A stretch of DNA of 64,000 nucleotides from Kalmanozyma brasiliensis GHG001 (lineage: Eukaryota > Basidiomycota > Ustilaginomycetes > Ustilaginales). A program made the translations under genes and the position numbers. The number at the start of each line of letters is the position of its first letter. Position 1 is the first letter of the stretch. Below are positions 37,346 through 47,011 of the stretch, piece by piece. The stretch covers positions 188,853 through 252,852 of the forward strand of contig NW_015961960.1 in NCBI RefSeq assembly GCF_000497045.1, written 5' to 3'. A model generated the notes under the pieces. It was given only the letters and a program-made list of their open reading frames with translations. It searched no databases and was not told where the DNA came from.

Positions 37346-38737
37346 ATGGGTGCAGCAGCGGTAGCAGGCCTCGTCCTAGGCCTCGTAATCGGAACAGCAG
37401 CACTTTTGTCTGCCGTTTTATTCTGTGCTCGTCGCTCCGAAGAATCTCTGCCTTTGCACAATCTCTCGAACACCCCGCCCGCCACCACCGCCGTCAAGAA
37501 GGACGAAAAGCCCGCTGCCTCCAAAGACGCCAAGCCTGCAGCAGACAAGCCCCCACAGAACGCTACTAAGGACAACAAAGACAACAAAGACGGCGAAAAG
37601 AAAGAAAAAGCCCCCGCAGCTGGCAAAGCGGAAGAGTGGTCAGGTGCCAAACTGTGGGCTGAGTATGTGGCCAAAGCGGGCACAGACGCGAGCAAGCCCC
37701 AGTACGTCGTGTTCGATCCGAAGAGTGGAAAGATCGATCTCAAGCCCGCACCGGCGAGCGATGCGCCGTTTTTGAAGGTTCATGCTGATGGAAAGGTTGA
37801 GTTGGTCGACGGTGGGAAGGGAGGTGGAGGAGGAGGAGGAGAGAAGCAGAAGCAACCCCAGCAGCAACAGCAAGGAGGAGGGGAGAAGAAGGAGGACAAG
37901 AAGCAGGGTGGCGAACAGAAGGGAAAGGACGAGGTGAAGAAGGATGAGGGCAAGAAGAACGAGCAGCCTGCCAAGGATGGAGGTGGGGATGGCAAGGCGA
38001 AGGAGGATGGCAAGGACAAAGCGAAGGACAATGCTAAGAAGGACGACGGCAAGAAAGACGAAGGAAAGAAGGATGAAGGCAAGAAAGACGATGGTAAAGG
38101 CAAAGCTGCGGAAGCCAAAGCAGACAACAACAAGAAGGAGGCGCCCGCAGCCAAAGCAGAGGACAAAAAAGCGGACACACAAGCCGCAGCCAAGAAAGAC
38201 AACGCTGCTCCAAAGCCTGCAGCGGCTCCTCCTGCAGCCAAGGAAGAGGCAAAGACCACGGAGGCTTCCAAGCTCTCGCTACATGGCACTATCGAGCTGA
38301 TGGAGATGCTGAAGGCGCTTGGCGTGACCACCAACGCTTCAACTTCTGCCTCTCCAACCGATAAGAAGAAGGAACAGCAAAAGGAGGACAGCTGTTGTTC
38401 GGCTCATCGGGCAGGCTGCACCGGCGGGACTGCATGCAAGCATCAAACGACCGCAGATTCTGAATGCGATCACGGCGCCAAATGCTATCACTCCAAGCAT
38501 AGAAAGCGGGACCACTCGCTCGACCATCATCACCGGCATCGTCATCGAGATCCGACCACAAAGTATCCTGCCTACTCATCTTGTCGTCATGCGAGCTGCT
38601 CCAACAGCCGGTACGATGCGTGCTGCGATCGACACGGCCGACGCGAGTCCGACTGGGAGACCACCTCGACCTCGACGACGACGACCCTACCGCCCGTATC
38701 CAGACATCATTCCTGTCATCATCACCGACACAGATAG
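37346..38737 (+). CDS. Lysine-rich single-pass membrane protein with Cys/His-rich tail, uncharacterised
   Basis: 463 residues; no family recognised. The start at ATG 37346 places a strong membrane helix at 3-26 (AAAVAGLVLGLVIGTAALLS) right after the N-terminus. Residues about 50-330 are Lys/Asp/Glu/Ala/Gly repeats (KKDEGKKDDGK type), probably disordered. An island at about 95-140 (EEWSGAKLWAEYVAKAG, PQYVVFDPKSGKIDLKP) and another near 310-335 (LHGTIELMEMLKALGV) look folded. The last 110 residues are Cys/His-rich (SCCSAHRAGC, CDHGAKCYHSKH, CRHASCSNSRYDACC), suggesting metal binding. An alternative frame over the final 150 bp also looks partly protein-like, so the extreme C-terminus is less certain. 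AATAAA follows the stop by about 67 bp. Gene likely real, function unknown. Confidence 0.65.
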   Translation: MGAAAVAGLVLGLVIGTAALLSAVLFCARRSEESLPLHNLSNTPPATTAVKKDEKPAASKDAKPAADKPPQNATKDNKDNKDGEKKEKAPAAGKAEEWSGAKLWAEYVAKAGTDASKPQYVVFDPKSGKIDLKPAPASDAPFLKVHADGKVELVDGGKGGGGGGGEKQKQPQQQQQGGGEKKEDKKQGGEQKGKDEVKKDEGKKNEQPAKDGGGDGKAKEDGKDKAKDNAKKDDGKKDEGKKDEGKKDDGKGKAAEAKADNNKKEAPAAKAEDKKADTQAAAKKDNAAPKPAAAPPAAKEEAKTTEASKLSLHGTIELMEMLKALGVTTNASTSASPTDKKKEQQKEDSCCSAHRAGCTGGTACKHQTTADSECDHGAKCYHSKHRKRDHSLDHHHRHRHRDPTTKYPAYSSCRHASCSNSRYDACCDRHGRRESDWETTSTSTTTTLPPVSRHHSCHHHRHR

Positions 38738-38803
38738 GGCGCCGTCACAGCAGATTCCGCACCCTCACAGCCTCTCCCTCCTTGATACCCAACGTAATGC
38801 TGC

Positions 38804-38809
38804 AATAAA
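38804..38809 (+). terminator. AATAAA polyadenylation-type signal
   Basis: Canonical AATAAA 67 bp after the stop of the lysine-rich membrane protein gene and 24 bp before the stop of the convergent MTHFR gene. Confidence 0.35.
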
Positions 38810-38832
38810 CGCTATTCCTTCCGAATGCTCGT

Positions 38833-40857
38833 CTACTCTGCCAAAAAGTGCCACAATGCCTCCCTCTCCTTGTAATCATGATGCACGACCGTCACCAGCC
38901 ACCTCCCCTCCTTGATCTCCTCTACCAACTTCCTACTCGCCGAGCCTTTGGGGAACAACAACGACCATTCGCCCCAGATCTCAAATGCCTCATCCCTCCA
39001 TGCCTCGAAGCTGTCCCTCTCGATGATGGTCGACTGGACGATTTCCTTGCCTGGGAACACGGCCCATGTCACCGTGTTTGCCTCTCCCTCTCCCAGATTC
39101 GACTCGAACTCGCCCTTTGCGTTGCCGGCAAAGTAGGTGATCTGCGCATTGGCACCCAACCCATCGATCCGCTCCACCAGCCTGTCCTTGTCCGCGGTCG
39201 ACATGAAGAGTTCCACAAACGCTTTTTGGAACACAAACCCGCCAGGGGGGCCGAATCCAACCGTGGGATCTGTCGACGGGGCACCATCTACCGCGGGCTG
39301 AGAGCCGACGGACCACCATCCTTTCCCCGACCCCTCCTGCTCGCCGAGCCGGTTGAGCGCCAACAGATGATCGCGGATCTGCAGCGTCTCGTTCATCAGC
39401 GGCGCATCGCACCACGGAATGCACTCGATCTTCTCTTCCAAATACGACGCAAAGATCTTGGAGATATCGACGGAGGTGACTGGATGACCCCAGATTCGCA
39501 ACGCGTCTTGGGGTGGCACTTTGAGGCTGACACCGTAGCCGTCCATCTCGCCGAACGCAGGACTGCGCGAATCGCCGTAGCGTCCGTTTGGGAACTCATC
39601 CCATGTGGCCGTCTCGGGGACCTGGTACGAGCTGGATGTGCGGGCGAGCGTGCGTGCTAGCGCTTCTTGGGTGGTGACTTTGAAGTCTTTTGGCGTGTTG
39701 GTGCCGGTGCGGTCCGAGAGCATCTGATTCTTTGTTCGCTCCAGATGCAGGTGCGATGGGATGCCTTTCAGTCGCGCATCTGCTTCTGGCTGTGCTCCTG
39801 CATCAGACTTCCAGTCGAGACCCTCGAGAATCCGCTCGATGCTCTTTTCGAGATTGAGCGAGCAGAGATGGAAGCCGCGCACATCGGTCTCGAGGAAGAT
39901 ACGCCCGATCATGTGGATGCTGAGCGAGACGCCGTACTCTTTGACAGCAGCATCGTCGCTCTTGATCGGCTCGATCGCGTCGAGGATGGCCTTTGGGACT
40001 TGTACCTTGCACAGGTTGGTCATGCGGCGGAAGCTCTGGTAGTTCTGAATCGGCATGATGCCAGGTAGAATCGGGATAGTGATACCGATGTCGCGGCAGT
40101 CTTTGTACCAGCCGAGGAACTGTTCCACATCGTAGAAAAGCTGGGTGACGATGAACTGAGCGCCTGCGTCTTGCTTGCTTTTGAGGTAAGCGAGATCGCG
40201 CTTGACGTCCCTGTCGACGTAGTCCGCGTGGCCTTCGGGATAGCCTGCTACGCCGATGCAGAAGAAGTCGCCATGGTTTTCGCGGATGTAGCGAACGAGA
40301 TCGGTGGCGTGCTGGAAGCGTTCGTCGGCTGCGACCCAGTATTCTTCGCCTCTTGGTGGGTCGCCACGTAGTGCGAGGATGTTCTTGATGCCCAATCGTT
40401 TGGCCGTTTCCAGGGTCTCGTCGAGGCTGCTCTTCTCAACATTGGTGCAGGTGAGATGCAAGCAGACGTCGCAAGCATCTGCACCCCCTTGCTCCCATGC
40501 TTCGCCGCCCTTGACATTCTCGATGTGCTGCTGTGACCCTGAGCCGATCTGCTTGACCTCTGTCTGGACGAGCTGGACATCCGGATCCAACTTGCCCTTC
40601 TGTATCCTCCCTGCAAGCTCGAGCGATTTGCCTCCCGTAGTACCACCTGCTCCCCATGTGACGTGGATCCAGCTCGGGTCGAGATTAGCGCTCATGCGAG
40701 CGATTCGATTGTATAGGTTGGCTAGACCTTGTGTCGTCTTTGGCGGGAAGAACTCGAAGGACCAGAAGGGCGCATCGCGTGCGGAAGCTGCTTGGATCTT
40801 GGAGGTGATGTGTGCCGGGTCGGACGACGCTGTCGCCGCAGCTGATGTTGAAGCCAT
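38833..40857 (-). CDS. MET13: Methylenetetrahydrofolate reductase
   Basis: 674 residues, the size of eukaryotic MTHFR (N-terminal FAD barrel plus C-terminal regulatory domain). It reduces 5,10-methylene-THF to 5-methyl-THF for methionine synthesis. The start is ATG 40857; the longer frame begins with TTG. Catalytic-domain landmarks: FWSFEFFPPKT (about 31-41, catalytic Glu), HVTWGAGGTT, HLTCTN, NILALRGDPPRGE (FAD region), GVAGYPEGH, FIVTQLFYD and ILPGIMPIQNY. The C-terminal half contains GWWSVGSQPAVDG and the terminal WHFLAE segment. It could be the Met12- or Met13-type paralogue; yeast Met13 is the active one. A TGAGTCA site (minus strand) lies 80-86 bp upstream. Identity is very secure; the paralogue assignment is tentative. 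Confidence 0.95.
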   Translation of the reverse strand: MASTSAAATASSDPAHITSKIQAASARDAPFWSFEFFPPKTTQGLANLYNRIARMSANLDPSWIHVTWGAGGTTGGKSLELAGRIQKGKLDPDVQLVQTEVKQIGSGSQQHIENVKGGEAWEQGGADACDVCLHLTCTNVEKSSLDETLETAKRLGIKNILALRGDPPRGEEYWVAADERFQHATDLVRYIRENHGDFFCIGVAGYPEGHADYVDRDVKRDLAYLKSKQDAGAQFIVTQLFYDVEQFLGWYKDCRDIGITIPILPGIMPIQNYQSFRRMTNLCKVQVPKAILDAIEPIKSDDAAVKEYGVSLSIHMIGRIFLETDVRGFHLCSLNLEKSIERILEGLDWKSDAGAQPEADARLKGIPSHLHLERTKNQMLSDRTGTNTPKDFKVTTQEALARTLARTSSSYQVPETATWDEFPNGRYGDSRSPAFGEMDGYGVSLKVPPQDALRIWGHPVTSVDISKIFASYLEEKIECIPWCDAPLMNETLQIRDHLLALNRLGEQEGSGKGWWSVGSQPAVDGAPSTDPTVGFGPPGGFVFQKAFVELFMSTADKDRLVERIDGLGANAQITYFAGNAKGEFESNLGEGEANTVTWAVFPGKEIVQSTIIERDSFEAWRDEAFEIWGEWSLLFPKGSASRKLVEEIKEGRWLVTVVHHDYKEREALWHFLAE

Positions 40858-42074
40858 TGTGACCACTACCGACGGCTGATGAAGGCCGAAAGACTGACAA
40901 TGGTGTTTGGGCGAGAGGATTGAGAAGAACCTGGCCTGACTCAAATTCGGCTTGCAGTGTCATGCGAGCAGCGCTGACTTCGCGGAGAGGGTTATCCGAT
41001 TTCCGAGATGCTTGGTTCGATCTGACAATGGTCGACAAAAATCATCTCAGATATCGGGCCTCGATCCAGGCTCATGCAGCTCGAACAGCTTGTGGAAGGT
41101 CACCTAGGGTAAGGAGACGGGAGAGCGACCACGACGAGCAGGAGGAGGATGTTGATGAAGGCATACTTGAGATCCCGTCGGTAAACAGAAGGTCGCAGCT
41201 TGACCTCGCATCAAATGGATCTCTGGTGGTGATGTGACAAAACAATCTCCAGAGCGTTTGAAAGGTCGTAACATGTCTGAGAAGTGATGGACTGGAATCA
41301 TAAGAACGTGGGTGCGTATCGCCGTCCAGGTACATCGTCATGGGAGCGTAATGCAACGCCAAGGCCAGCGACCCAAATGCTCACGGCCACGGTCCTTCTT
41401 GGCCTTTTCTGGGCATTGCATCAATAGAATGCGGATTGTGCTGAAGGATTACCGACCTGGGAATGAAGCTGAATGGAAGAGAGAGTCGGTCTCCCACGCT
41501 TCAAGCCCACACCTCTGCGCCGCTAACCTCATCCCAAAGCAACAATGGTATCGCCAGCATCATCAGCGTCATCTGGCTTTGGGTGGATTCGGCATCGACT
41601 CTGCCGAAAAGAAGCGTGGCTCGGTTGCACTCCGACTGCAGCTCAATTTCAGTCAGTCAGGGGGCCTTGACACCGTCACTCTGCCTCGCTTAGAGCCCTT
41701 TTTAGACTCTTGGACCTCCACTGGCCTGCGCAGAGCTGCAGCTGCCAACCCACACTGAATTCCCACACTCCCACAGCCCTGACCTCGTCCGGCCCGCTCG
41801 CACCGCCTTTCTCTCCACAGAGTCACACTTGGCTTCAGTCACACTCTCGACTTCATTCAGCTCATCCTTCTTGCCCACCAACCACTAACCACCAATTCTC
41901 GACACCCTATCCTCGCCAAATCATCCCATCTCCTATATACTATACGCGCCTGTCTGCAAAACCAGCTGCGCTTCATCTCCTTCGCACTCCACATCAAGAC
42001 ACGCATCCGCATCGCATCTCTACACGCTCACATAGACACTCAAATCGCAATCCACCATCGACGTAGGCTTCAAT
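40858..42074. promoter_or_regulatory. Divergent MTHFR / PLD-family promoter
   Basis: 1217 bp between divergent starts. It contains TGACTCA at 40937-40943 close to MTHFR and TATATA at 41935-41940 about 135-140 bp before the PLD-family ATG, within a C/A-rich leader. No gene supported. Confidence 0.5.
40937..40943. promoter_or_regulatory. TGACTCA (Gcn4/AP-1 core) upstream of MTHFR
   Basis: Perfect bZIP core 80-86 bp before the MTHFR start, nearly the same spacing as at the fRMsr gene. Chance occurrence remains possible for a 7-mer. Confidence 0.35.
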
Positions 42075-45000
42075 ATGCCCATTTGCGGATCCTCGCACAT
42101 CCACAACGAGGCCGCAGAGAAGGCGCATCTCTCGGCTGGCTCTCAAGTCGGGCCCTTCCAAGACTCGCGTCCCCAGTCTTCGCAGCCCACCATCACGTCC
42201 GCCGTAGCTGCGGATCCAACTCTACCGCCTTCGCAAGCCGCAAAGCACCTCTTCCCAAAGCCATCAGCAGCAAAGCGCGGTGTCATCCGCTTCAAGATCA
42301 AAGAGCAACTCGAAGAAGGTCGCGGCAAGCATTGGAATTGGAACAAAGGCGCTGTCCATGACGGCAATCGCGAGCCAGATGATCAAGAGATCGAACGCGT
42401 CCGTCATCGCTTCGGCTACAAGCCCACCGACCAGGGCGGACCCTCGCGACTCTACCTCATGGTGCTCGCCGACTGCCTCTTGCCATTACCCCGCAATCCC
42501 ATGTCTGGCGTCGTCTCGCCGCCTCTCCTCGCGACCACCGGTATCGTGCCTCTCTCCATCTTCTCCACAGGCCCAGACATCATCGGCCACTACTACGATT
42601 GCATCGTCGCAGCACGCAAAGAAGTCATTCTCCTCACCAACTACTGGCAGGGTGGCAAGAACGTAGATCGCATCGCCGAGGCTCTGCGCGAACTTAACAA
42701 CCGCGTTCAGAAGCGACGCAAGCTTCGAGCCCTGCAAGCCCGACGCAAAGGTCAGTCTGCCCCTACAACCAACCCATCAGATACCCCTCACCAAGAGAAA
42801 GCAGCACGACAGCAAGCCGACCTCCTCGAGCATCAGGGCGCGCCAGGCTCGCACTCCCGTGCAGAGAAGGACCAAGAAAAGCCCAATGGCGATGCAGATG
42901 CAGAAGATATCGAGCTCGGCCCTTGCGCCGCTGAAGATCGCATCGTCGTCAAGCTCATGTGGGATCGAGGTCCTCAGACCCTGGCCGACCTCTTCCGTCT
43001 GCGCAAGCCTGTTCCTCCCGGCATGTGGAAAGCCAACGGCCTGCCCACCGAGAACGAGATTCCCAACCTCACCATGGAGATTCTTAACTACCATCGACCT
43101 TTGATGGGCACCTTCCATGCCAAGCTCCTCATCGTCGATCGCCAGGTCGCGCTCATCAACTCCAACAACATTCAGGATCGACCCAACGTCGAAGCGTGCA
43201 TCCGTCTCGAGGGTGACATTGTCAACTCGATCTACGATCACGCGCTCATCAGCTGGGGCAACCGTCTCCAGCCTGCGCTTCCCTGCCTGACCGCCCCTGC
43301 CCCCGTGACGCCATCGCCCGAGGCCTTCATGACGGGCAACGACAGCACTCTGCCCTCGCTCACCACAGAAAAGCTTCATCAGCTCGCCCGCAACGTCAGA
43401 CAGCGTCTGCACGAAGAAGATACCGCCACCGAGCTAGAGAAGGAACGCAGCACTCAGAGCCCCATCGCCTTTCACTTTGGCGACGTCGTTGACCAGGTGA
43501 TGCGTCGCGACAGTTTCGGCGCCAAGGGCGCGGCTGCCACTGAGCATCATGTGGATGGCGACAAGGCAGCTCGCAGTGCTGGTGCGGCGTGGGCGCAGAA
43601 GGTGCTCGGTGAGCGCTTCAGCCAGTTCCAGAGCAGCAGCAATGCCAGCAAGCTCGACAGGTCAGAGTCTGATCCGCTGCCTCAGACGGGACCAACACAG
43701 CCTGCTCAGCCTCCTCATCAAAGGAAGCACTTTGCCGACCTCGTCGAGGCTCTCATGAAGAAGGAAGGCCACAAGCCACCTGCGTGGGCCGAGGGCGCGC
43801 TCGAAGTATTTGGTCTGGGGCAGAGTAGTTCCAAGAACGTCGCGCAGGAAGTGAGACGCAATCCACGTCCCAGAGCAACCCTCGCAGCGGGGGCCAACGT
43901 GCCCACAGCAGTCGCAGAGGAGGATCAGTCCAACTGGCGCAGGTCGGTTGAAGCCGAGGAAGAAAGCCTCGATGACGCTCCAAGCCACACCGCGATCGAC
44001 GAGGGCTCCGCTAGTCCCAAAGCTCCCCCCAGCAGTGTCGGAAGCCATGACCCCCTCTCTACGCAGAAGGATACAAACGGTGCAGGCGAGGATACCGCCA
44101 CTCTCAAGGCCGCCGCGTCGTCTGAGGAGAGGTCAACAACCGCTCCTCCTGCGTTCAACACCGAGATCTTCCCCACCAAGCAAGATGGTGCCACCGAGGC
44201 AGCAGCCTCTGAGACCAAGTCGCCTAGCTCCAAGGATGATGAAGGAGTGCCCGGCTCGGTCGGATATCGACGCGTGCATCGTCGCACTCTCTCCCAGATC
44301 TCCAAGTCGTCCGCCGCCGAACGCCTCAGCGCCATCACCAAGTCGCTCGACTTCGCCAACAACTCCAAGGTGCAAGGCGAGATCAAAGCCGACCAGCTCG
44401 CCAGCGAGGTGCTCGCCGCCGCTCACAACGACGTGCTCGACTTCCAACCTTACACCTTCCACAAGCCACACGAGCCTGTGCCCATGGCCCTCGTCAACCG
44501 ACGTCCGCACGGCACGCCCGGCCACTCGGACATTCGCAACCCGCAAGACGCTGCGTGGCTCGCCGGCTTCCGCTATGCCAAGAAGCACGTCTTCATCCAG
44601 TCGCCGACGCTCAATGCGTCGCCCATCAAGGCGGCTGTCCTTGCTGCGGTACGTCGGCACGTCAAAGTCGAGCTCTGGCTCGATCTCGGCTTCAACGACA
44701 AATCCGAATCGATGCCCTTCCAAGGTGGCACCAACGAGCAAGTCGTCACTGCGTTCTACCGTCAACTCCGACGGGAGGGCAAAGGCGACGAGAAGTACCT
44801 CGAGGTCTACTGGTATACGGGCAAGGACATGACGCGGCCGCTCAACGCCGTCCGTAAGCAGCGCAACTGCCACGTCAAGTTCGCCGCTTTCGACGGCCAC
44901 GTCGCCGTGCTTGGCAGTGGCAACCAGGACACCCAGTCCTGGTTCCACTCGCAGGAGATCAACGTCATGGTCGACTCGAAGCAGATTGTCGACGAGTGGA

Positions 45001-45188
45001 TGGCCGCCCTGTCCAGAAACCAGAGCACCAAGCAATACGGAATGGTCGATCAGAGGGATGGGATTTGGAGAGGCAGAGATGGAAAGGAGCTGGCGGATAC
45101 AGGCAAGGACCAGGCGAAGGACAAGTCCGGGGAGAGCTCGCCACCCGCCACTGCGGCGGCTACGTTCACCGGCCAGGCCAACGCCTAG
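42075..45188 (+). CDS. Phospholipase D superfamily protein with two HKD motifs
   Basis: 1037 residues. PLD-superfamily enzymes hydrolyse or transfer phosphatidyl groups using paired HxKx4D motifs. Both are intact: HAKLLIVD from His348, followed by INSNNIQDR, and HVKFAAFD from His933, followed by GSGNQDTQSW. The first domain starts near residue 150 (IFSTGPDIIGHYYDCIVAARKEV), the second near 780 (YTFHKPHEPVPMALVNRRPH, FRYAKKHVFIQSPTLN). About 585 residues separate the two catalytic His, far more than in canonical PLD. The insert is Ser/Glu/Lys-rich and mostly disordered. Another insert splits the first domain (about 215-275). No PX, PH or C2 domain or transmembrane helix was noticed. It resembles fungal cardiolipin-synthase-like or PLD-like hydrolases. 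The superfamily is secure; the reaction is unknown. Confidence 0.88.
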   Translation: MPICGSSHIHNEAAEKAHLSAGSQVGPFQDSRPQSSQPTITSAVAADPTLPPSQAAKHLFPKPSAAKRGVIRFKIKEQLEEGRGKHWNWNKGAVHDGNREPDDQEIERVRHRFGYKPTDQGGPSRLYLMVLADCLLPLPRNPMSGVVSPPLLATTGIVPLSIFSTGPDIIGHYYDCIVAARKEVILLTNYWQGGKNVDRIAEALRELNNRVQKRRKLRALQARRKGQSAPTTNPSDTPHQEKAARQQADLLEHQGAPGSHSRAEKDQEKPNGDADAEDIELGPCAAEDRIVVKLMWDRGPQTLADLFRLRKPVPPGMWKANGLPTENEIPNLTMEILNYHRPLMGTFHAKLLIVDRQVALINSNNIQDRPNVEACIRLEGDIVNSIYDHALISWGNRLQPALPCLTAPAPVTPSPEAFMTGNDSTLPSLTTEKLHQLARNVRQRLHEEDTATELEKERSTQSPIAFHFGDVVDQVMRRDSFGAKGAAATEHHVDGDKAARSAGAAWAQKVLGERFSQFQSSSNASKLDRSESDPLPQTGPTQPAQPPHQRKHFADLVEALMKKEGHKPPAWAEGALEVFGLGQSSSKNVAQEVRRNPRPRATLAAGANVPTAVAEEDQSNWRRSVEAEEESLDDAPSHTAIDEGSASPKAPPSSVGSHDPLSTQKDTNGAGEDTATLKAAASSEERSTTAPPAFNTEIFPTKQDGATEAAASETKSPSSKDDEGVPGSVGYRRVHRRTLSQISKSSAAERLSAITKSLDFANNSKVQGEIKADQLASEVLAAAHNDVLDFQPYTFHKPHEPVPMALVNRRPHGTPGHSDIRNPQDAAWLAGFRYAKKHVFIQSPTLNASPIKAAVLAAVRRHVKVELWLDLGFNDKSESMPFQGGTNEQVVTAFYRQLRREGKGDEKYLEVYWYTGKDMTRPLNAVRKQRNCHVKFAAFDGHVAVLGSGNQDTQSWFHSQEINVMVDSKQIVDEWMAALSRNQSTKQYGMVDQRDGIWRGRDGKELADTGKDQAKDKSGESSPPATAAATFTGQANA

Positions 45189-45319
45189 GTCTGATGCCGC
45201 GACACACACATACTTTCCGAACACTTGCTTAGATACCACACATTCATTTTTCCATGCACAATCTCTTTGTCAACGTATGCTTGATCGTGTTCATTCCGGC
45301 TCTGCCTCGGGAGGTCGTT

Positions 45320-47011
45320 CTACATCTGTGGCATGTCCGGTCCGGCGTCCTCGCCCATTCCCGCGTCGGGAGCCTGAACACCCGGTGCTGCACCGCCACC
45401 CGCCTGCCTGCCCCTCTTGGCGCTCACAACATCGTCCACCCTCAACAACAGCGACGCCGACTCGATGGCCGTCTTGAGCGTCTGGATCTTGACGGCGGCC
45501 GACTCGTACAGGCCGTACTCCTTCATCTCGACCACCTTGCCCGATTCGCCGTCGACGCCGTACGAGTGCTCGCCGTTGGCGTGTTTCGCCCGGAGCGTGG
45601 TGAGCGTCTTGATGGCGTTTCCACCGCAGTTCTGGATGAGCGTGCGGGGGATGACCTCCATAGCGTCCGAAACGGCACGGATAGGTCCGACTTCGACGCC
45701 CTCGAGCTCCTTGGCAAACTCGGAGAGACCGTAGGCGATGGCCATCTCGGTCGCACCACCACCAGGACTGAGCAGCGGGTTGAAGACCACATTGCGCGCC
45801 ACGGCCATCGCATCCGCAAGGTTGCGGTCGATCTCGTTGAGGATATCTTTGGAGGGGCCGCGGAGCAGGATGGTGCATGCCTTGGGCTCCTTGCACTCCT
45901 CGAGGAAGGTAAAGTACTCGTCGCCGAGCTTCTCGATGTGGAACAGACCGCAGCGGGTGCCGACGTCGGCATCGCGAAGGTCATCGACGCGGTTGACGAT
46001 GGTTGCACCCGTAGCGCGGGCGATACGGTTGTTGTCCGTCTTGCGAACTCGTCGAATGCACGTAATGTTGGCCTTAAGCAGGTAGTGCTGCGCGAGATCG
46101 GAAACACCCTTCTCCGTGAATACCAGGTCGGGCTTAAACTCGATGATCTTCTCGCACATGGTCTGGATCTGTTGCTCTTCGATCTCGAGGATCTTGTTCC
46201 AGTCCTCCTCGCGGGTGATCTCGATGTTGGTCTGCGACTCGCCCTTCTTGTACTCGAGCGGGCAGTCGAGCAGGATGATGCGCGGGTTTTCGATTCGCCT
46301 CCTCATCTTGGGGTGGGTGACGTCCTTGTTGAGCATGACACCGTCGAGTACGCGGCAGTCCTCGATAGTTCCACCAGGCACCTTTTCGACACGGGCGTAG
46401 CGCTTGATGTCGACCGTCTTGCTCGGGTCGCTGCCCGCTGCTGAGCTTGACGAGTCGACCATAGCCACGGTGCGGACGGCTTTGAGGGCGAGACGGCACA
46501 TCTGGTCGGACCACCTCGAGACAAACTTGGTGCCGATTGAGGTCTTGATGAGGGCGAGCATGTCCTTTTCGTTGGTGACGTCGACGGGTACGGAGATCTC
46601 CTCAACAATCTCGAGCGCTCTCGCGAGCGCCTTCTTGAACGCCGAGATGATGACAACGGGGTGGATGCCGCGTTCGAGTTGCGGCAACGACTGTGCGAGA
46701 ATCTCGCCGGCGAGAATGATAACACTGGTAGTACCGTCTCCAACTTCTTCATCCTGTGTGCGGCTGAGCTCGATCATGGACTTGGCAGCGGGGTGTGCGA
46801 CCTCGACCTCACGGAGAATGGCGTTTCCGTCGTTGGTGAGCAAGATGCCGCCCATGGGATCGAGGATCATCTTGAGCATGGCTTTGGGACCGAGACAGGT
46901 GCGGATGACATCAGCGACGGTCTTGGCGGCGGTGATGTTGGAGATCTGCGCCTTGCGACCGGTCTGGCGCTCCGGCCCTGTGTTCATGACGAACACCTGT
47001 TGCCCTGACAT
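45320..47011 (-). CDS. CCT3: T-complex protein 1 subunit gamma (CCT3)
   Basis: 563 residues. A subunit of the cytosolic TRiC/CCT chaperonin that folds actin and tubulin. The group II chaperonin motifs are all present: VADVIRTCLGPKAMLKMI near 34-51, LTNDGNAILREVEV, EVGDGTTSVIILAGE (nucleotide binding, catalytic Asp) near 88-102, and the C-terminal GGGATEMAIAYGL and GESGKVVEMKEYGLYESAAVK. The gamma identity is supported by the start MSGQQVFVMNTGPERQTGRKA in outline and the segment ENPRIILLDCPLEYKKGESQTNIE. The tail is Gly/Ala/Pro-rich and ends in DMPQM. ATG 47011 opens the frame. Identity is certain. Confidence 0.98.
   Translation of the reverse strand: MSGQQVFVMNTGPERQTGRKAQISNITAAKTVADVIRTCLGPKAMLKMILDPMGGILLTNDGNAILREVEVAHPAAKSMIELSRTQDEEVGDGTTSVIILAGEILAQSLPQLERGIHPVVIISAFKKALARALEIVEEISVPVDVTNEKDMLALIKTSIGTKFVSRWSDQMCRLALKAVRTVAMVDSSSSAAGSDPSKTVDIKRYARVEKVPGGTIEDCRVLDGVMLNKDVTHPKMRRRIENPRIILLDCPLEYKKGESQTNIEITREEDWNKILEIEEQQIQTMCEKIIEFKPDLVFTEKGVSDLAQHYLLKANITCIRRVRKTDNNRIARATGATIVNRVDDLRDADVGTRCGLFHIEKLGDEYFTFLEECKEPKACTILLRGPSKDILNEIDRNLADAMAVARNVVFNPLLSPGGGATEMAIAYGLSEFAKELEGVEVGPIRAVSDAMEVIPRTLIQNCGGNAIKTLTTLRAKHANGEHSYGVDGESGKVVEMKEYGLYESAAVKIQTLKTAIESASLLLRVDDVVSAKRGRQAGGGAAPGVQAPDAGMGEDAGPDMPQM

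Noticed and set aside
38589..38915. Alternative frame over the end of the lysine-rich membrane protein
   Set aside because: Parts look protein-like, but it overlaps the end of the convergent MTHFR gene and has no clear splice link to the main frame. Kept only as a caution about the C-terminus.
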